DNA from: Sanderia malayensis
Lineage: Eukaryota > Cnidaria > Scyphozoa > Semaeostomeae > Pelagiidae
Reading direction: 5' to 3'
NCBI GenBank assembly: GCA_013076295.1
Contig: RQOL01000718.1
Location: 4,216,001-4,280,000, forward strand
DNA: 64,000 nucleotides
Below, piece by piece: positions 10,865 through 22,800 of the stretch. The position numbers were made by a program, and so were the translations under genes. Position 1 is the first letter of the stretch; the number at the start of each line of letters is the position of its first letter. The notes under the pieces are model-generated. The model saw only the letters and a list, made by a program, of their open reading frames with translations, had not been told where the DNA came from and searched no databases.

Positions 10865-11405
10865 GTTGATTGCTGCTGCGTAGCGGAACGAAGTGAAGCG
10901 GCTGCGCAGCAGAATATAATCGAGTCCTTGTCGAGAAAAAATCTTGTTTGTGTGTTTGTGTCAATGCAATTCAATGCGCCTACGCGTGGCCTCAAATCTT
11001 CCTCCCTTTAGCCGCATGCTGCTTTGCTTTTGTTCTCAATTCATCAATGGCGGTGCAGCGCAGTGAGATGTTTTAGAAACATTGGGAATACGATATTTGG
11101 TTGGCTTATCTGCTGGTTATTAACTTTAATTCGTGGCCAGAATCGAGTAGCCCCAACAACGCCATTTTTATTTCGAAAAGAACACGGGAGTTGCTTTCTT
11201 GTCGTGGGGATAAGTTTATAAAAATGAATGCCTGCAAGTGGAAGAGAAAAGCTGTGCGGAAGTATAGTAGGCCCCCAAAAATATTGTATCATCATTTGCA
11301 CCATCATAATGTATTTTATTGTTTTTAGCAGGGGATATTGAAAGCAATCCCGGTCCAGGAAATGCTGACTTCAAATTTCAAATTGTTGATGTGCATTTAA
11401 TTTAG
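10865..11405 (+). mobile_element. Retroelement fragment with intact 2A-like motif (copy 2)
   Basis: This is the better of two related copies (the other is at 1690-2040). It opens with the palindrome GCTGCTGCG...CGCAGCAG. At about 11328-11363 one frame reads AGDIESNPGP, a full match to the 2A consensus D-x-E-x-N-P-G-P. It is preceded by the hydrophobic run CILLFL, as is usual for 2A sequences; a stop codon sits just upstream of that run. The fragment ends with the same GATGTGCATTTAATTTAG as copy 1. It carries about 130 bases after the palindrome that copy 1 lacks. Non-LTR retroelement origin is inferred from known invertebrate 2A-bearing elements. Confidence 0.55.
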
Positions 11406-11599
11406 TTTTCTTTTTAATCTGGGGTTTTCTACATTTATTCCTCTGCTTTTTTGGTATTGTTTTGTTTGTTTGGTGAAGTCAACAAAGATTTGAATTTTAT
11501 GTTTGATCTTCAAACTGAGCGTACACCTGCTCTTGATTAAGAATAATTTGCTGAAATTTCAAAATCTAGCTATGAAACGTAAATGCCAATAACAAATGT

Positions 11600-11830
11600 C
11601 AAATACAAGTGACACCATTCAGTCACATCAAATATAGATATCTAGGCTTCCAAGCACGCTAAACACTCCCTCTCTATATTTTTTTGAAGCACTCATTTCA
11701 AAATATATCGTTTTAATCAAATACTGATGCTTTGGTCCTGATTATTCGTTTTACATCACAGCAGCACTCATTTTAACAATGTTAACAGCTAGTTGTAAAG
11801 TAGTAAATCATTTTGATCGCTGAAAAATGT
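11600..11830 (-). repeat. Dispersed repeat, second copy at 36.2-37.2 kb
   Basis: The reverse complement of this stretch matches sequence that flanks the SINE-like element at 36327-36993 (best match 37003-37190: AACATTGTTAAAATGAGTGC, GTGTTTAGCGTGC). It therefore shows what that site looks like without the insertion: here the 9-mer ACAGCTAGT occurs once, at 11785-11793. The rest of 10719-12190 shows no gene that I can support. Confidence 0.75.
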
Positions 11831-12191
11831 TAAAAATCTTTTAAATGACAAAATTTGTATGGCTTTGAGTGAACATATATTTATTACGATTTTGGATACT
11901 TAACTTGGAGAGATTTTTGTCACAAACTGTGTCGGCCTTGCTTTGCAGTTTTCTTTAATTGATAAGTGTAAAACAATGTGACACAGTCTAAATTATTATT
12001 TAACATGAAACTTTTGAGTATATTTCGGTATGAATATAACTCTTTTTCGTTTTTCATCGTAAATATTACAGCTAAAAAGTTAACAATAACAATTCCAAAG
12101 TTAATTCCTGGCTATGTACAGTTAAAATGTGTAACTAGTTAAAAACATTTTTCCCGCCGTATGGATATGAACAATAGATATGACAGTAGCC

Positions 12192-12524
12192 TCACTTCCA
12201 TGTTGGCCTGGAAATGCTGCTCATAGGACTAAAACTAAATGAGTTAGAAGTTGAGAAAGAAATTGAATTGACGTCATATGCAGAATCTGTTGGTATCTGG
12301 TTCGTTTTAGAGTAGCTATCTTGGGTTAGCCTGTTTTGTAGATGTTCATCGTATTTGTATTTCAGATGGCTTTGTAAATTCTCTTGCAACAACGAATTGA
12401 ACCCAGTGTGTACAGCTGACATTGGCAATGAAAACAAATTCGTAGGAAGATGATTTGATGGGAAATTCGAATGACTTGAGTGAGAATTAACCGATGGATG
12501 AAGATCCTGTTGAAAATTCAATTT
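12192..12524 (-). other. Open frame continuing TET after its stop codon
   Basis: Directly after the TAA at 12525-12527 the same frame stays open for a further 110 codons to a stop at 12192. The predicted sequence (NFQQDLHPSVNSHSSH..., ending SSISRPTWK) is rich in Ser and Asn with Gln and His, like the preceding TET tail, and no splice site is needed to join them. It may be former coding sequence cut off by a recent nonsense change, a stop read through in translation, a polymorphism or a base error. Confidence 0.6.
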
Positions 12525-15500
12525 TTATATCTCAACTGGCAATGCACTGTGGATCCCATTTTCCTGTTGTTTGTATCTTGAATCTGACTGGCTGTTTGGA
12601 CTACGACCGCACAGCAAGTTCTTCATGTTAAACGTATTTTGAGACAACTGTGGCATATCCCAATTCTTATAGAAGCCATTTCCATCTATCGACGGCGCTT
12701 CGATATTATTAACATCTGCTATGTTCATTTTTCGTCCGTTGGTTGTTGTCTGATCAACTTCATTCGTATGAGCAGACCAATGATGATTATGATTAACATC
12801 AAACGTCATGCTCTTCAAATCCCCCATATTCCTGTATTTCTTCTCTTCAACCATCCTATTAACCATGACCTCATTCATGCTCGACTCGCGTTCCAAATCG
12901 ACATTCCACGATTCTCGATCACCAGGATGATTATCTTGATTATTATATCGTGATGCAGGCCGTTCATTCGGCCCATATTTCATTTGGAAGTCATTAGTCG
13001 GTTGGGTCAGCGACTCCATGTTGTTGTTCTGTGTCCCACTTTCCATTTTGGAATGGTTTTGCTGATAAAGCCCGTTAGCATTGCGTTCGAGCCCAAGAAG
13101 AGAGGAAACAGAGAAGGAAGACTTGAACGCCTCATTTCGTCTCCAATAATCCTGCTGCAACGTTAAATTGTCATTTATCAGTGCGTTGCTATACACATTG
13201 CCATGAAACAATCCGCCATTATTCCTCAAACCATGATGACTGCCATTACTTTGATTAAACGTAAACACGTCACTGCTGAGCACAGGGAAACGAGGTCTTA
13301 CCGAACCGGCATTCGTCGGATGCTGATTGGGCTGAAACGAAACTGAGCTGTGATTGGTTGATAAGTCACGTGTTTTGCCATATGGTTCAGGTGTAGCGTG
13401 TTGTCTGCTAACTTGAGTATTCGATGACGTTATAGATGTAGATTTTGCTGACAAGGCGGCTTCTGCAAGTAGTTGTAGATCATCAAATGGTGTTTCTTTA
13501 CTTATGAGAGACCCATGTCCATTCATATCCAACAACTTTGAATTGTTTAATTGCTCGTTTAATAGTTTCTCCTGTTGTCTTGCTGCTAATTTCTGCTGAT
13601 ATTTATCATATCCATGATTGGGTTCATTCAGCTGTTTGTGTTGATAAAGAATGACACTCAATCTTGCCGGTCGCTGTCTCAAAGGTTTTCTCAACGCAGT
13701 CGTTGCGTGAACTTCTTTCTTTGCGCATTCGATTAAAATCGACCCATGAGTCAATGCGATCGCAACTCCACCCATATCTCCAGTTATAAAGTCTTTCACA
13801 GGACCAAAATCATTACCATCATCAACACAATCATGATTAGCATTGATTCCAGTGATTCCATTGTTTCCCACGACATTCGATGCCTTCATTTTCTCCTCCG
13901 CAACAAATGGGTACATCTTCTCATTCTTAAGATCACAATAACCCAACCTCTTTCTCATGTCTATGCTTTCTTGAATATTTCCATTCAGCAAATTATTTGA
14001 TACGTCATAGTCCTTCAGTTGCTGTCTCATCATGATTGGCTTAAAGTCACTCACGTGTTTGAGGCGCGGCCTCTTTGGAAAGAACTCCTTCGCACCGTTG
14101 TGATTTGAATGTTTCATCTTGTAATTTTGAATTCCATGCCAAGTTTGTGAGAACACAGATGGAATTCTGGATTCATCGACGTAATTTACACTTGCATTAT
14201 CTTTCAATCTCAACTGAGGTGTAAACGCAGGAGCTTGGTTACCATTACCAAAACCATCAGCCATATTGAATAAGCCTCCATTAAACAACGAGGTTTGTTG
14301 TTCGAATGTCGAAAAACTCGGTAACAATCCGATTTCCTGATCTTGCCGCATATTATTTTCTTGCATCATTGTCGAAATAAGAATGTCGGAGTTTTGTCGC
14401 TTCCGTTTGCTTCCTCTCTGTTTCTTGGGCAAATTTTCATTGTTACTGTTCTTTGATATTTTACTCCTCATCGTATGTTCAGGCATCTTATAATTCGCTT
14501 CTGCAACCTGATTATTGTCATCCAATAATTGATACATTGGCAAGACATGCAACTGTTCATCGTCATCATCATTATCATCATTATTATCTTTCTGGACTAC
14601 ACGGTGGTGATTATCATTATTATCATCGTGGTTTGTTGAATCTGAATTCTCTCCTTTATCTCCATTCTCATTTTCGGCTTTTTTGAAAGAGTCTTTTCTC
14701 AGTAGCGTCAATACCTTCAATGAAAACACAAATACATTCAGAGTATGCATTGCCAGCCGTCAAAAGCCTACCATATTTTTAGTAGGATATCAACTGTATA
14801 TTAATGTGGATGCACATGGTTCCGAAATCCTTCACTTTAAAGCAATATTCCTGGGAAAGAAGACCCTTGCTAATGATTGTCTTGTAATACAGTACAATTA
14901 CGGGACATCGGGAAACTTCGTCTGTTTAAAAATTGACCATAATTGCCTTGATACTTCATAGGCGAACACAACATTCTGTTCTAAATACAATAATAGTAAG
15001 AAACTGGGATCCACCAGTTTTCTAAGGTTAATAAGGCAACCAAGCCCTAAATGGGAGATCCCAAAGCTAATACTTCACAACGCAACACACAACATACGCA
15101 TTACAGAAAGGTGGAAATATCCAAATTCATAAGGAAACACTGGTCAAAGATCATGCATTGCAAAATTTCGCATAGATAACAAAATGAAAAGATGAAATTA
15201 CAGTCACTCCCTCGAATTCCCCTCTCGAATAAGCCCCCACCCCAGACATGTTGATCTTTGCCACCACGTCCTAATGGCACACCAGGTCTTCTCCCAGCCT
15301 AGGGAACTACGTTTTCTTATAAATATCATGTTCTCGTATTGGAAATACGAGAATGTCATACATATAGTACGAACTAACGTATCGGAAATGAGTTTTTTAT
15401 CTACCATGTTTCAGATAATTATATAAGCCCCCCTCGTATAAGCCCCCATCCAATATCAAAAATAAACTAAGCCCCCAGGGGGTTAATTCGAAGATTTACG

Positions 15501-18500
15501 GTAATTTAATGACATGCATACCATGGTAGTTCCGTGGTTTGTGTTTTGCATATCCTTGTGACTGTGTGCACAGAAATCGAGACAACATGTCATGCCAGAA
15601 AATGGCCGACCTTTGCCATAGCCAATTCGACACTGTGAGCCAGACGATTCATAGTAAGTCTGCGGGTAAATAAAAATAGCATGAATAGTAATTCTACGGA
15701 TGTAATTAATTTTAGGCTTTGTGGTGAAAAGAAATGATCTAAAGAAATACAAGCGATGAGCGATGCTTGAAGAACGGAAGGAGGGGCTAGAGTAAAGTAT
15801 CAGTACTGCAATTACTACTACTGATACCATGATTATTACAATAAGAGGAAAGAGTATTAGCTTAAGTAGGACATCATGTACAAATAATGTCTTGAGCTTG
15901 ACAATAGATACATTTATTGAATCGGAACCTTTCCAACTAGAGGGGGTTCCTTTATCTGATGTCTTAAGCTTGACAGTAAATATCTCTGTTAACTCAAAAC
16001 TTTTTAACTAGAAGGGGTTCCTGCATCTAACGTCTTAAACTTGACCAAATCCCTCTATTAACTCAAAACATTTTTAACTAGACGGCAGTTCCAAAATAGT
16101 GTTGGATGTTCAAGAATACAAGGAAATTCGTGATTTAACATACCATATTGGCGTATGCCCTTGGCGCAAACTTCTTACATATAGGAGCAAATTTGGTGGC
16201 TATGCCTGCGAGTAGGTGTTCTACTTCGCTCTCCTGAAAATAAAAAACGAAAACATTAAATTACGAAGAACCAAATTAAAAAAGGAATTATCCAGAGTCC
16301 AGAAAAGTCCTTAACCTTCCTCCGGTCACATTTTTTTCCTATGAAAACCTTCCTCCAATTTTTGAGGATTTATTTTTTAATAGGGCGAGGCTATAATTCA
16401 ATTATCAAATGAAGAGATGTTAATTATAGAAAAATCATAATTGTTAATCCAGTGTTCAATTGTTATTGAGGCATTGTTATAAAATTTTCCTTAGGAAGTC
16501 TACGATGGGATTAATAAAACAGAACGATACCTTTTCTGGGTTTTGTAATCGATATTTTCTTGGTGACGTACTGTTTCCAAACTTGCAGCCATTGTAATAC
16601 ATGCTCCACGAGCAACCGAATGAAAACGAAGCTCCACATGTTTCAGGACCAGTCCCTTGGCAAGAACAATTCTTCCTGCAAAATAAACAAAAACAAATAC
16701 TGATTTGTGAATTATTTACGTTTATTTACAAGGACTGCTTGGTATTGTGACGAACAATGATAATCAATTAACAGTTAAACCATGATATTCAAATGCCTCT
16801 ATGCATATCGCAAAAATGTCAGCCACTGCTGTTCTGCTTTTGGCTTCCTAACGTTATGATTCAATTCAAGACGTTTCTTACACCTTTAATACTTGTCCAC
16901 GAATGCATTGCTTCTTCGATATATTAACAGCTTAACAAATCGGGGTTAAACTAAACTTATGCTATTTACGAACAACGATTAGCACAGCAATAAACAAACA
17001 AAACATAAAGAAATAAATTAAAGTAAGGTAAATGAGCATATAAACTTACGTATCATTAGAAGCACATCTTCTCACTGTAACAGTAGCATGTTCATTTAAT
17101 GTGTGGATTAATTTTTGGTAGCAATTGCTTGCACTGCCCTCTTCTAATCCATCCCAAATTACGATCGATAAAACAATAATAGAATCACGACAGCAATGTC
17201 CCCGTCTTTCTCTTGCAATTACTAGAATCTTCTCAGTTTTGTCTGACCTTCTCACGACCTGAGATAAAACATTGACATTACTGTATAACTCTTAAAATAC
17301 AGATATGTAAGATGAATTGTCAGAAAAATAAGAAAGCAATGTTGATGAATGATTATAGCAGTAATTACCCATCGTGCAATGGGGCATCCTTGTAGATTTT
17401 TGCCCTCTTTGCTTGTATATCGAACTTTTTCAATTCTTAATTCATTATCTCGTATTTCATATCTGAAAATAGATTGCAATGGTTGTAGAAACAGAAAACA
17501 GTTGATCAAACGCTAAACAACCATCTCGAGTGCATTGTATGTTAAGCAATTTATTTCAAGACAGTCGTACACAAAAGCCTGGTTTCCACATAGTCGTTCA
17601 GGGTCGTTGAGGGTCGTTGAGGGTCACTTTAAAATCAACTTTTGACAATGTCTCTGTGCGATTTTTAATCCTTTCAGCGACCCTCAACGACCCTCGACGA
17701 CCATGTGAAAACCAGGCTTAAATAAACTACAGCAACAACAACAATATAACTGCCTACCTTTCTTCGAGGACTTTTCTCAGCTCTGCAAACGACGCTGCGG
17801 AGCCTAAATGATTGTAGAACGGTGGCTGTGTTGGAGCATCAACTATGTAAAAATAGAACAAGCATCCATGAACACAATACGCTGCTTTACAAATAAGTTG
17901 TCCGTGTCTGACAATTATAGCGAAAACAAAGAGTGAACTCACAAAGAAATCATTCATAACAGTTAATCCTTTTTTAGAAAATGGGAAGAATATATTGCGG
18001 TATAGTTTAAAAAAGACTTTGAATGGTAACGTAATCCGATTTGATGAAAGGATTTTGAGGTCGATATCGTGTTCCACACGCCGTATAAACTCAGCTGCAA
18101 TACATCTTTGTAAGAATTCCCAATACAACCTGCTAGTCTATTATGCAAGACCCTTTGTAAACAATTTTCAACTCTCGGCTTTCGTTTCGTTTTATCTGAA
18201 ACTTCGTGCTCTTTGCCAAATAATATATTGAAATTAAGATACAAAAGGGGTGGAAATAAATAGTTCTGTTCATGTGGGTAACTGCGCAATTTCATGCGAG
18301 CTGAATGGAAGGGAAAATATATCCATCCTAACAACTTATACACAACTTGATTATATACAACTATATGTATACATGTTGAGCATATCTTTGCCCGAAAACG
18401 TTGTTTTCCTTAAAAGTTATCGTTATGCCTCTCAACCGCTCACCCCACCCCATATGACATGCACATACTGAATAAATGAGTTATCCGAAGATGAACTTGC

Positions 18501-20254
18501 TATATATATAGTAGACAGAATTTAAGCAGTGAAAGGAAAAAAGCAGTGAATTTAAGACTCACCATTGCACGAACATTGTGGTGGTTCAAATTCAGCTGTT
18601 ATGACACCTGGTGAATGATATGTTTGCTCAATACTTCTTTCCTCTTTTTGGTTTTGATTATTATTCCTGGCTGTTGAGGGTTGCATTAGAGTCAGCGGGT
18701 GACTATCGTGTTGTTGAAATATAACGTCTGAAGAGGAACGGTCTTTCCTGACAAATGTGTCGACAGAGTCCTTCACATTGGTTTCTTCGCCGGCTGCAAG
18801 AGCCTTTGAGTCACGCCGTGGCCTACTCTTATCACCATTTGCCTCAACTTCAACATCACAATCTGCATGGATTTCTTTCCTAGGATACAATCCACCATTA
18901 TCTTCTTCCATATTTACTGCTTTCGACTCTAGCTAAAAAATCACAACGCTGTTATTTACATTGCAATTGAATGGGAAACAGGGAATAAAATGTTCTCTGG
19001 GGACAATAATTCGATCGACAACCAGGCAAGACAACTTGCCCACACAGACTATTCGGTCAGATGTCAGAGCCAGTCGATAACACACGCGAGATTATATAGC
19101 AGGTACCACCAAGGATATATTATTCCGAGAAACAATATTTTATTTATTTTCAGGAAGGTGTTACGGGCTGCATGATCGAGCTTCAACCTTAAATCGAAAG
19201 CATTCATTGAAAACTTTACGACTTTTATCCGTATAGTTCTTTAACAAGATTGATGGAAATGCAAAGATGAAATCACAAAAACAATTTATATACATAAAAC
19301 AGCATGTAAATAAAAAAGAGGGATATTTTAGCCTACCATTTTTAGATTAGTAGTATCGCTATTCACCACAACGGTTTTATTGTTCAGTGGTTGACTATTT
19401 TCTCTGTTGTTAATAACACCATGTTGTGATGTCTGTTTATCTTTTCTTATCACTGATCGCCGTGAGTTCTGAAAAGATATATGAATAGAACAAGATTCAA
19501 GACACTGTGCCTTAAAACATTCATGTTACGTGGTGTACACAGTCTACACTATATCACCTTGTTATTATTTTGCAGTACATTTCACGGACACACGCATCAC
19601 ATACATTGCAGATTAAGCTACTTTGGACAGAAATATAGCAATAAAAATTACTATTGCTGTTATAAAAACATCATATTATATGCTATTTGCAAAATATCTT
19701 TTGCAATCAAAGGTCCAGGCTTTAATAAAAAGCGATATTTGAGACAAGTTAACTCTTGGATCATGGAAAATCAGTGTTCACATGCTATGCTACAGTTGAC
19801 AATCTAAATCCACGTTGACAACAAAGGCCTCTGTTAAAAAGATAAGCTAGGCTAGAATTTCAGGAGAAATAAGGTCAAAATGGACAACATTTGATTAAAT
19901 ATAACGATGTGCATATCAGGTCGCAAGTTTCGGTATATAATAATTTGGGAATACGAAACTGACCTTTCTTCCTGCAGCAGTGGACTTCAGTAGCAGGCAT
20001 TTTCGTAATTTACATATTTGATGTCCAGTTTCTCTGTTCAGACATTGTTTGCAAACATTGCAGTTTTCTTTTCTCAGACATGGTGGACATTTCCCACAAC
20101 GCTTTCGTTTCCTTTTGGTCATAATGGCACCGCCATCACCATCACCATCTTCTCCTCCCGCCTCCATGTCATGAATGCCTGAGTCAAGACTCCATGTCTT
20201 TGGTTTTGTTTGTATTTTGCCTGCCACTAAATCTTCGGCCTGTTGTCTAACCAT
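12525..20254 (-). CDS. TET: TET methylcytosine dioxygenase with CXXC domain
   Basis: TET enzymes are nuclear Fe(II)/2-oxoglutarate dioxygenases that oxidise 5-methylcytosine stepwise, leading to demethylation. Exons (minus): 20254-19964, 19468-19337, 18932-18563, 17842-17758, 17462-17369, 17258-17050, 16675-16531, 16233-16144, 15659-15522, 14714-12525; all phases agree, giving 1247 residues. A TET1/3-type CXXC zinc finger lies at 51-88 (eight Cys, ending [10 protein letters not shown]). Then come the Cys-rich segment ([19 protein letters not shown], exon 7) and the double-stranded beta-helix, split by a long Asn/Asp/Ser-rich insert. By alignment with TET2 the iron ligands are H506, D508 and H854; R869 and S871 face 2-oxoglutarate; N511, Y875 and H877 contact the base. 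Position 510 is Gln where vertebrate TETs have His. I chose ATG 20254, just before the CXXC; an in-frame ATG at 20446 is possible. A long low-complexity tail follows the catalytic core. Confidence 0.93.
15215..15500. mobile_element. AATAAGCCCCC-type inverted-repeat element
   Basis: Several CGAATAAGCCCCCA-like units run from about 15223, and the right end reads CCAGGGGGTTAATTCGAAGATTTACGGTAA. The same end motif (TACCGTAAATCCTCGAATAAGCCCC) recurs at 25967-26215, 26664-26930 and 32270-32527. It sits in the TET intron between the HxD exon and the last exon. Confidence 0.6.
17577..17720. mobile_element. Palindromic MITE in a TET intron
   Basis: The terminal inverted repeats are about 42 bases long (AGCCTGGTTTCCACATAGTC... 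against its complement ending CATGTGAAAACCAGGCTT). Each arm holds two or three units of GTCGTTGAGG. The total is about 144 bases with no coding capacity. Confidence 0.8.
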
Positions 20255-20895
20255 CGGTGAGAACAGCAATTGCAATGTTGTTGTGATATACGTGACTGAC
20301 AACGCAAACCAAATGCAGATCGTCTGATCAGTCCAGCCGGTACACGCGCTTCTCTTGCTGCACACGATATCAGCGACTATGTTAGTTGAAGCAAAATACC
20401 GGGCTATTCTCTTTGTTCCCCCACCTTTCTCATCGCATATCAGCATATAGAGATAACGCTTACAATTCAGTACATTGTGTATTCCATGGCAACGTGTCTT
20501 CGTGTCAAAATACAGCCATTTAACTAGGAATTAATCGTTCTCTTCGGCCTTGTGATCCACGCACAGCTAAGCCGGGCCTGTCGTCCACAATAAATACAAA
20601 TGCAAAGACAGACACATGGAACAATGCCTGTTATTGTTTTCGGCCTAGCTTTATCATATCCACAGACCCATAACCCATTGTCAAGTGACATATGAGCGCT
20701 TGTTGAATACAAGCACAGTAGACAATGTAAATAAAACATTTTCGAAAACCGACTCGTAGTAATAAAAATTGTTATCTTTTTATTCCATGCTACACTCAAT
20801 TGCTACACGCGGCCCCGAACTTGACTTCACTTATCACACGTGACTTTCTTTCACCCTTATCTTTTCATTCATTAGAAAGCGTTGGGCATAGCACG

Positions 20896-21179
20896 TACAC
20901 GTTTTTTTTATAAGAAACCGGTTTGTAAGAAACCTAGATCTAGACGCCCTAAAATTTAAGAAACTTTTAGAACTACAAGGAAATATTTAAGAAACATTAG
21001 AAATTTCGAAACCACGTTTTTCCTTTACGGATATCCACGTTTTTTTCTTCGTTTTTACTGCAACTTTTTTCATTAAATTAAGAAACTTTTAAGAAACCTT
21101 TAGCACTAAAATGTGGCTAAAAATTAAGAAACTTTTACTACTAGGCCTTGAGCCAGGATTCTTATAAAAAAAGCGTGTA
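20896..21179. mobile_element. TAAGAAAC-family MITE
   Basis: The ends are inverted copies of TACACGTTTTTTTTATAAGAAACC. The interior carries many TTAAGAAACTTTTAG units. A second full copy in reverse lies at 49759-50158, with about 125 extra bases inside. Fragments of the family appear at 395-515, 22165-22255, 27045-27115, 48236-48370 and 56157-56282. It lies 5' of TET. Confidence 0.75.
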
Positions 21180-21344
21180 CACTTTTATAAGAAACCTAGC
21201 TTACGTCCTAGCACTAAAGGTTTCTTAATTTTTTACCAGTTTCTAGTAGTAACACTTTGAATGATTTATAGTACAACAGTAACATGATAAACTGATAAAC
21301 AATTTTTTAAAAGCATTTCATGGCAAAGTTATCGGAAACCCACC

Positions 21345-22042
21345 TAAAGGCCCGAATACACCTAGCTATTTTGCATTATTTATTCCCAAAATAGCCGCGG
21401 TTAGAATAAATAACGGAATATTGCAAGGTGTATATGCGCGTTCTATTTTCCATTCTACATTCCATTCTATATTAAATAAACCCATTCATTTGAGCAGTGT
21501 TTGGCCTAAATTTGGGGACATGATTGATATAGGGCATTTAAATGAGTTTTAAACAATCCTCATTTGTACAATTCATAGTTTCGCAAGCATTTTGATGTTC
21601 ATTTGGTTGAAAATACAGAAAAGAACATAAAGGTATACAGCGTGAGGTTGATTTGAGACAACCGCGCGAAGAACGTGGAAAGTATAAATTGCCATGAACA
21701 TGCATTGATAAGGCATGTGATGGAACATAAGAACATTGTCTCTTTTATGTTGATTGCCCAAAAACTGGAATTTCAGCACTGGAAATTCTAAAATTCTACA
21801 GAAATACGTCACCAGACAGTCGGTTTTTTTATGTCTGCAGTTTTATGCTAGAAACACAAAATCATGCTGAGAATATCGGATGGAATAAAATCAAAACGTT
21901 TTGATTTTATTCCATCGAATATTCTCAGCTTCTTTTGCTTATTTTGACAAGGTGTTAATTCGATTTTTCCCCCCCGACGGACTATTTTTGGGATGTCTGG
22001 AGAATAAATAATGCGAAATAGCTAGGTGTCATCAGGCCTTAA
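21345..22042. mobile_element. TIR element with central perfect-axis palindrome
   Basis: The ends are TAAAGGCCCGAATACACCTAGC and (reverse complement) TAAGGCCTGATGACACCTAGC, continuing as inverted repeats through GCATTATTTATTC. In the interior, 21864-21928 is a palindrome with 32-base arms, two mismatches and no loop (centre AAAACGTTTT). The element occupies most of the spacer between TET and TANGO6. The rest of 20255-22800 shows no supported gene. Confidence 0.75.
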
Positions 22043-22800
22043 TGCTATGAGAGACCCAATATCCTATGTTCTTCTTAATAAAAATGTGTTAGCAAATTTA
22101 AATTAAGAAAAAATTGATTGTTGACATATTTTCCGACTCACAAAGTCTTCTTACTTTCTTATTTTTTTGGAGTTTCTTAAAAATATCGATTTAGCTCTAA
22201 AGGTTTTTTAAATTTTTGGGGCTCTAGTACTAGGTTTCTTATAAAAATACGTGCATGTGGAAGACCTTCATCTACATCAACCCATTAACAATCTAATTGC
22301 AATCGGATGCTAGAGGCCTAATTTCATTGCCAGACAATTACTGAGCAACTTTTTTTAGAAGTAATTCAGACATGATCTAAAAATATCCATCCACAAATAT
22401 CCAAATCAAGATGATCACAAATGGACTAATCATACATTACATCTGACATTGCAATTAGAACAATGGGCCTAATTAAGGTGTCCCGAAATAAGTGGACGCC
22501 AACGCACATTAATGAATCATTGTTACTGCAGGGCAATAGGAGATGACCCTTTCCTGAAGATGTTTCGACATTGTTTGGCTCAAGATAGTGAAAATTGTTT
22601 AATTTCAAAGATGTGTCTTTTTCGATTCCATGAAGTCGCAATAAGCGCCCTCTCTCGTATAAGGGTCTCCCTAAAAAGAGCTGGAATCAATAAACGCCCT
22701 GGGCTCACTGATCGAGAAAATACGGTGCTCAAAAGACGTCAATTAACAAATATGAAACCAAACCAATAGATTATCATACCACATATTTTTCTTGTCTGGA

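Noticed and set aside
12639..14000. Plus-strand open frames of 60 to 104 codons
   Set aside because: Antisense shadows of the last TET exon.
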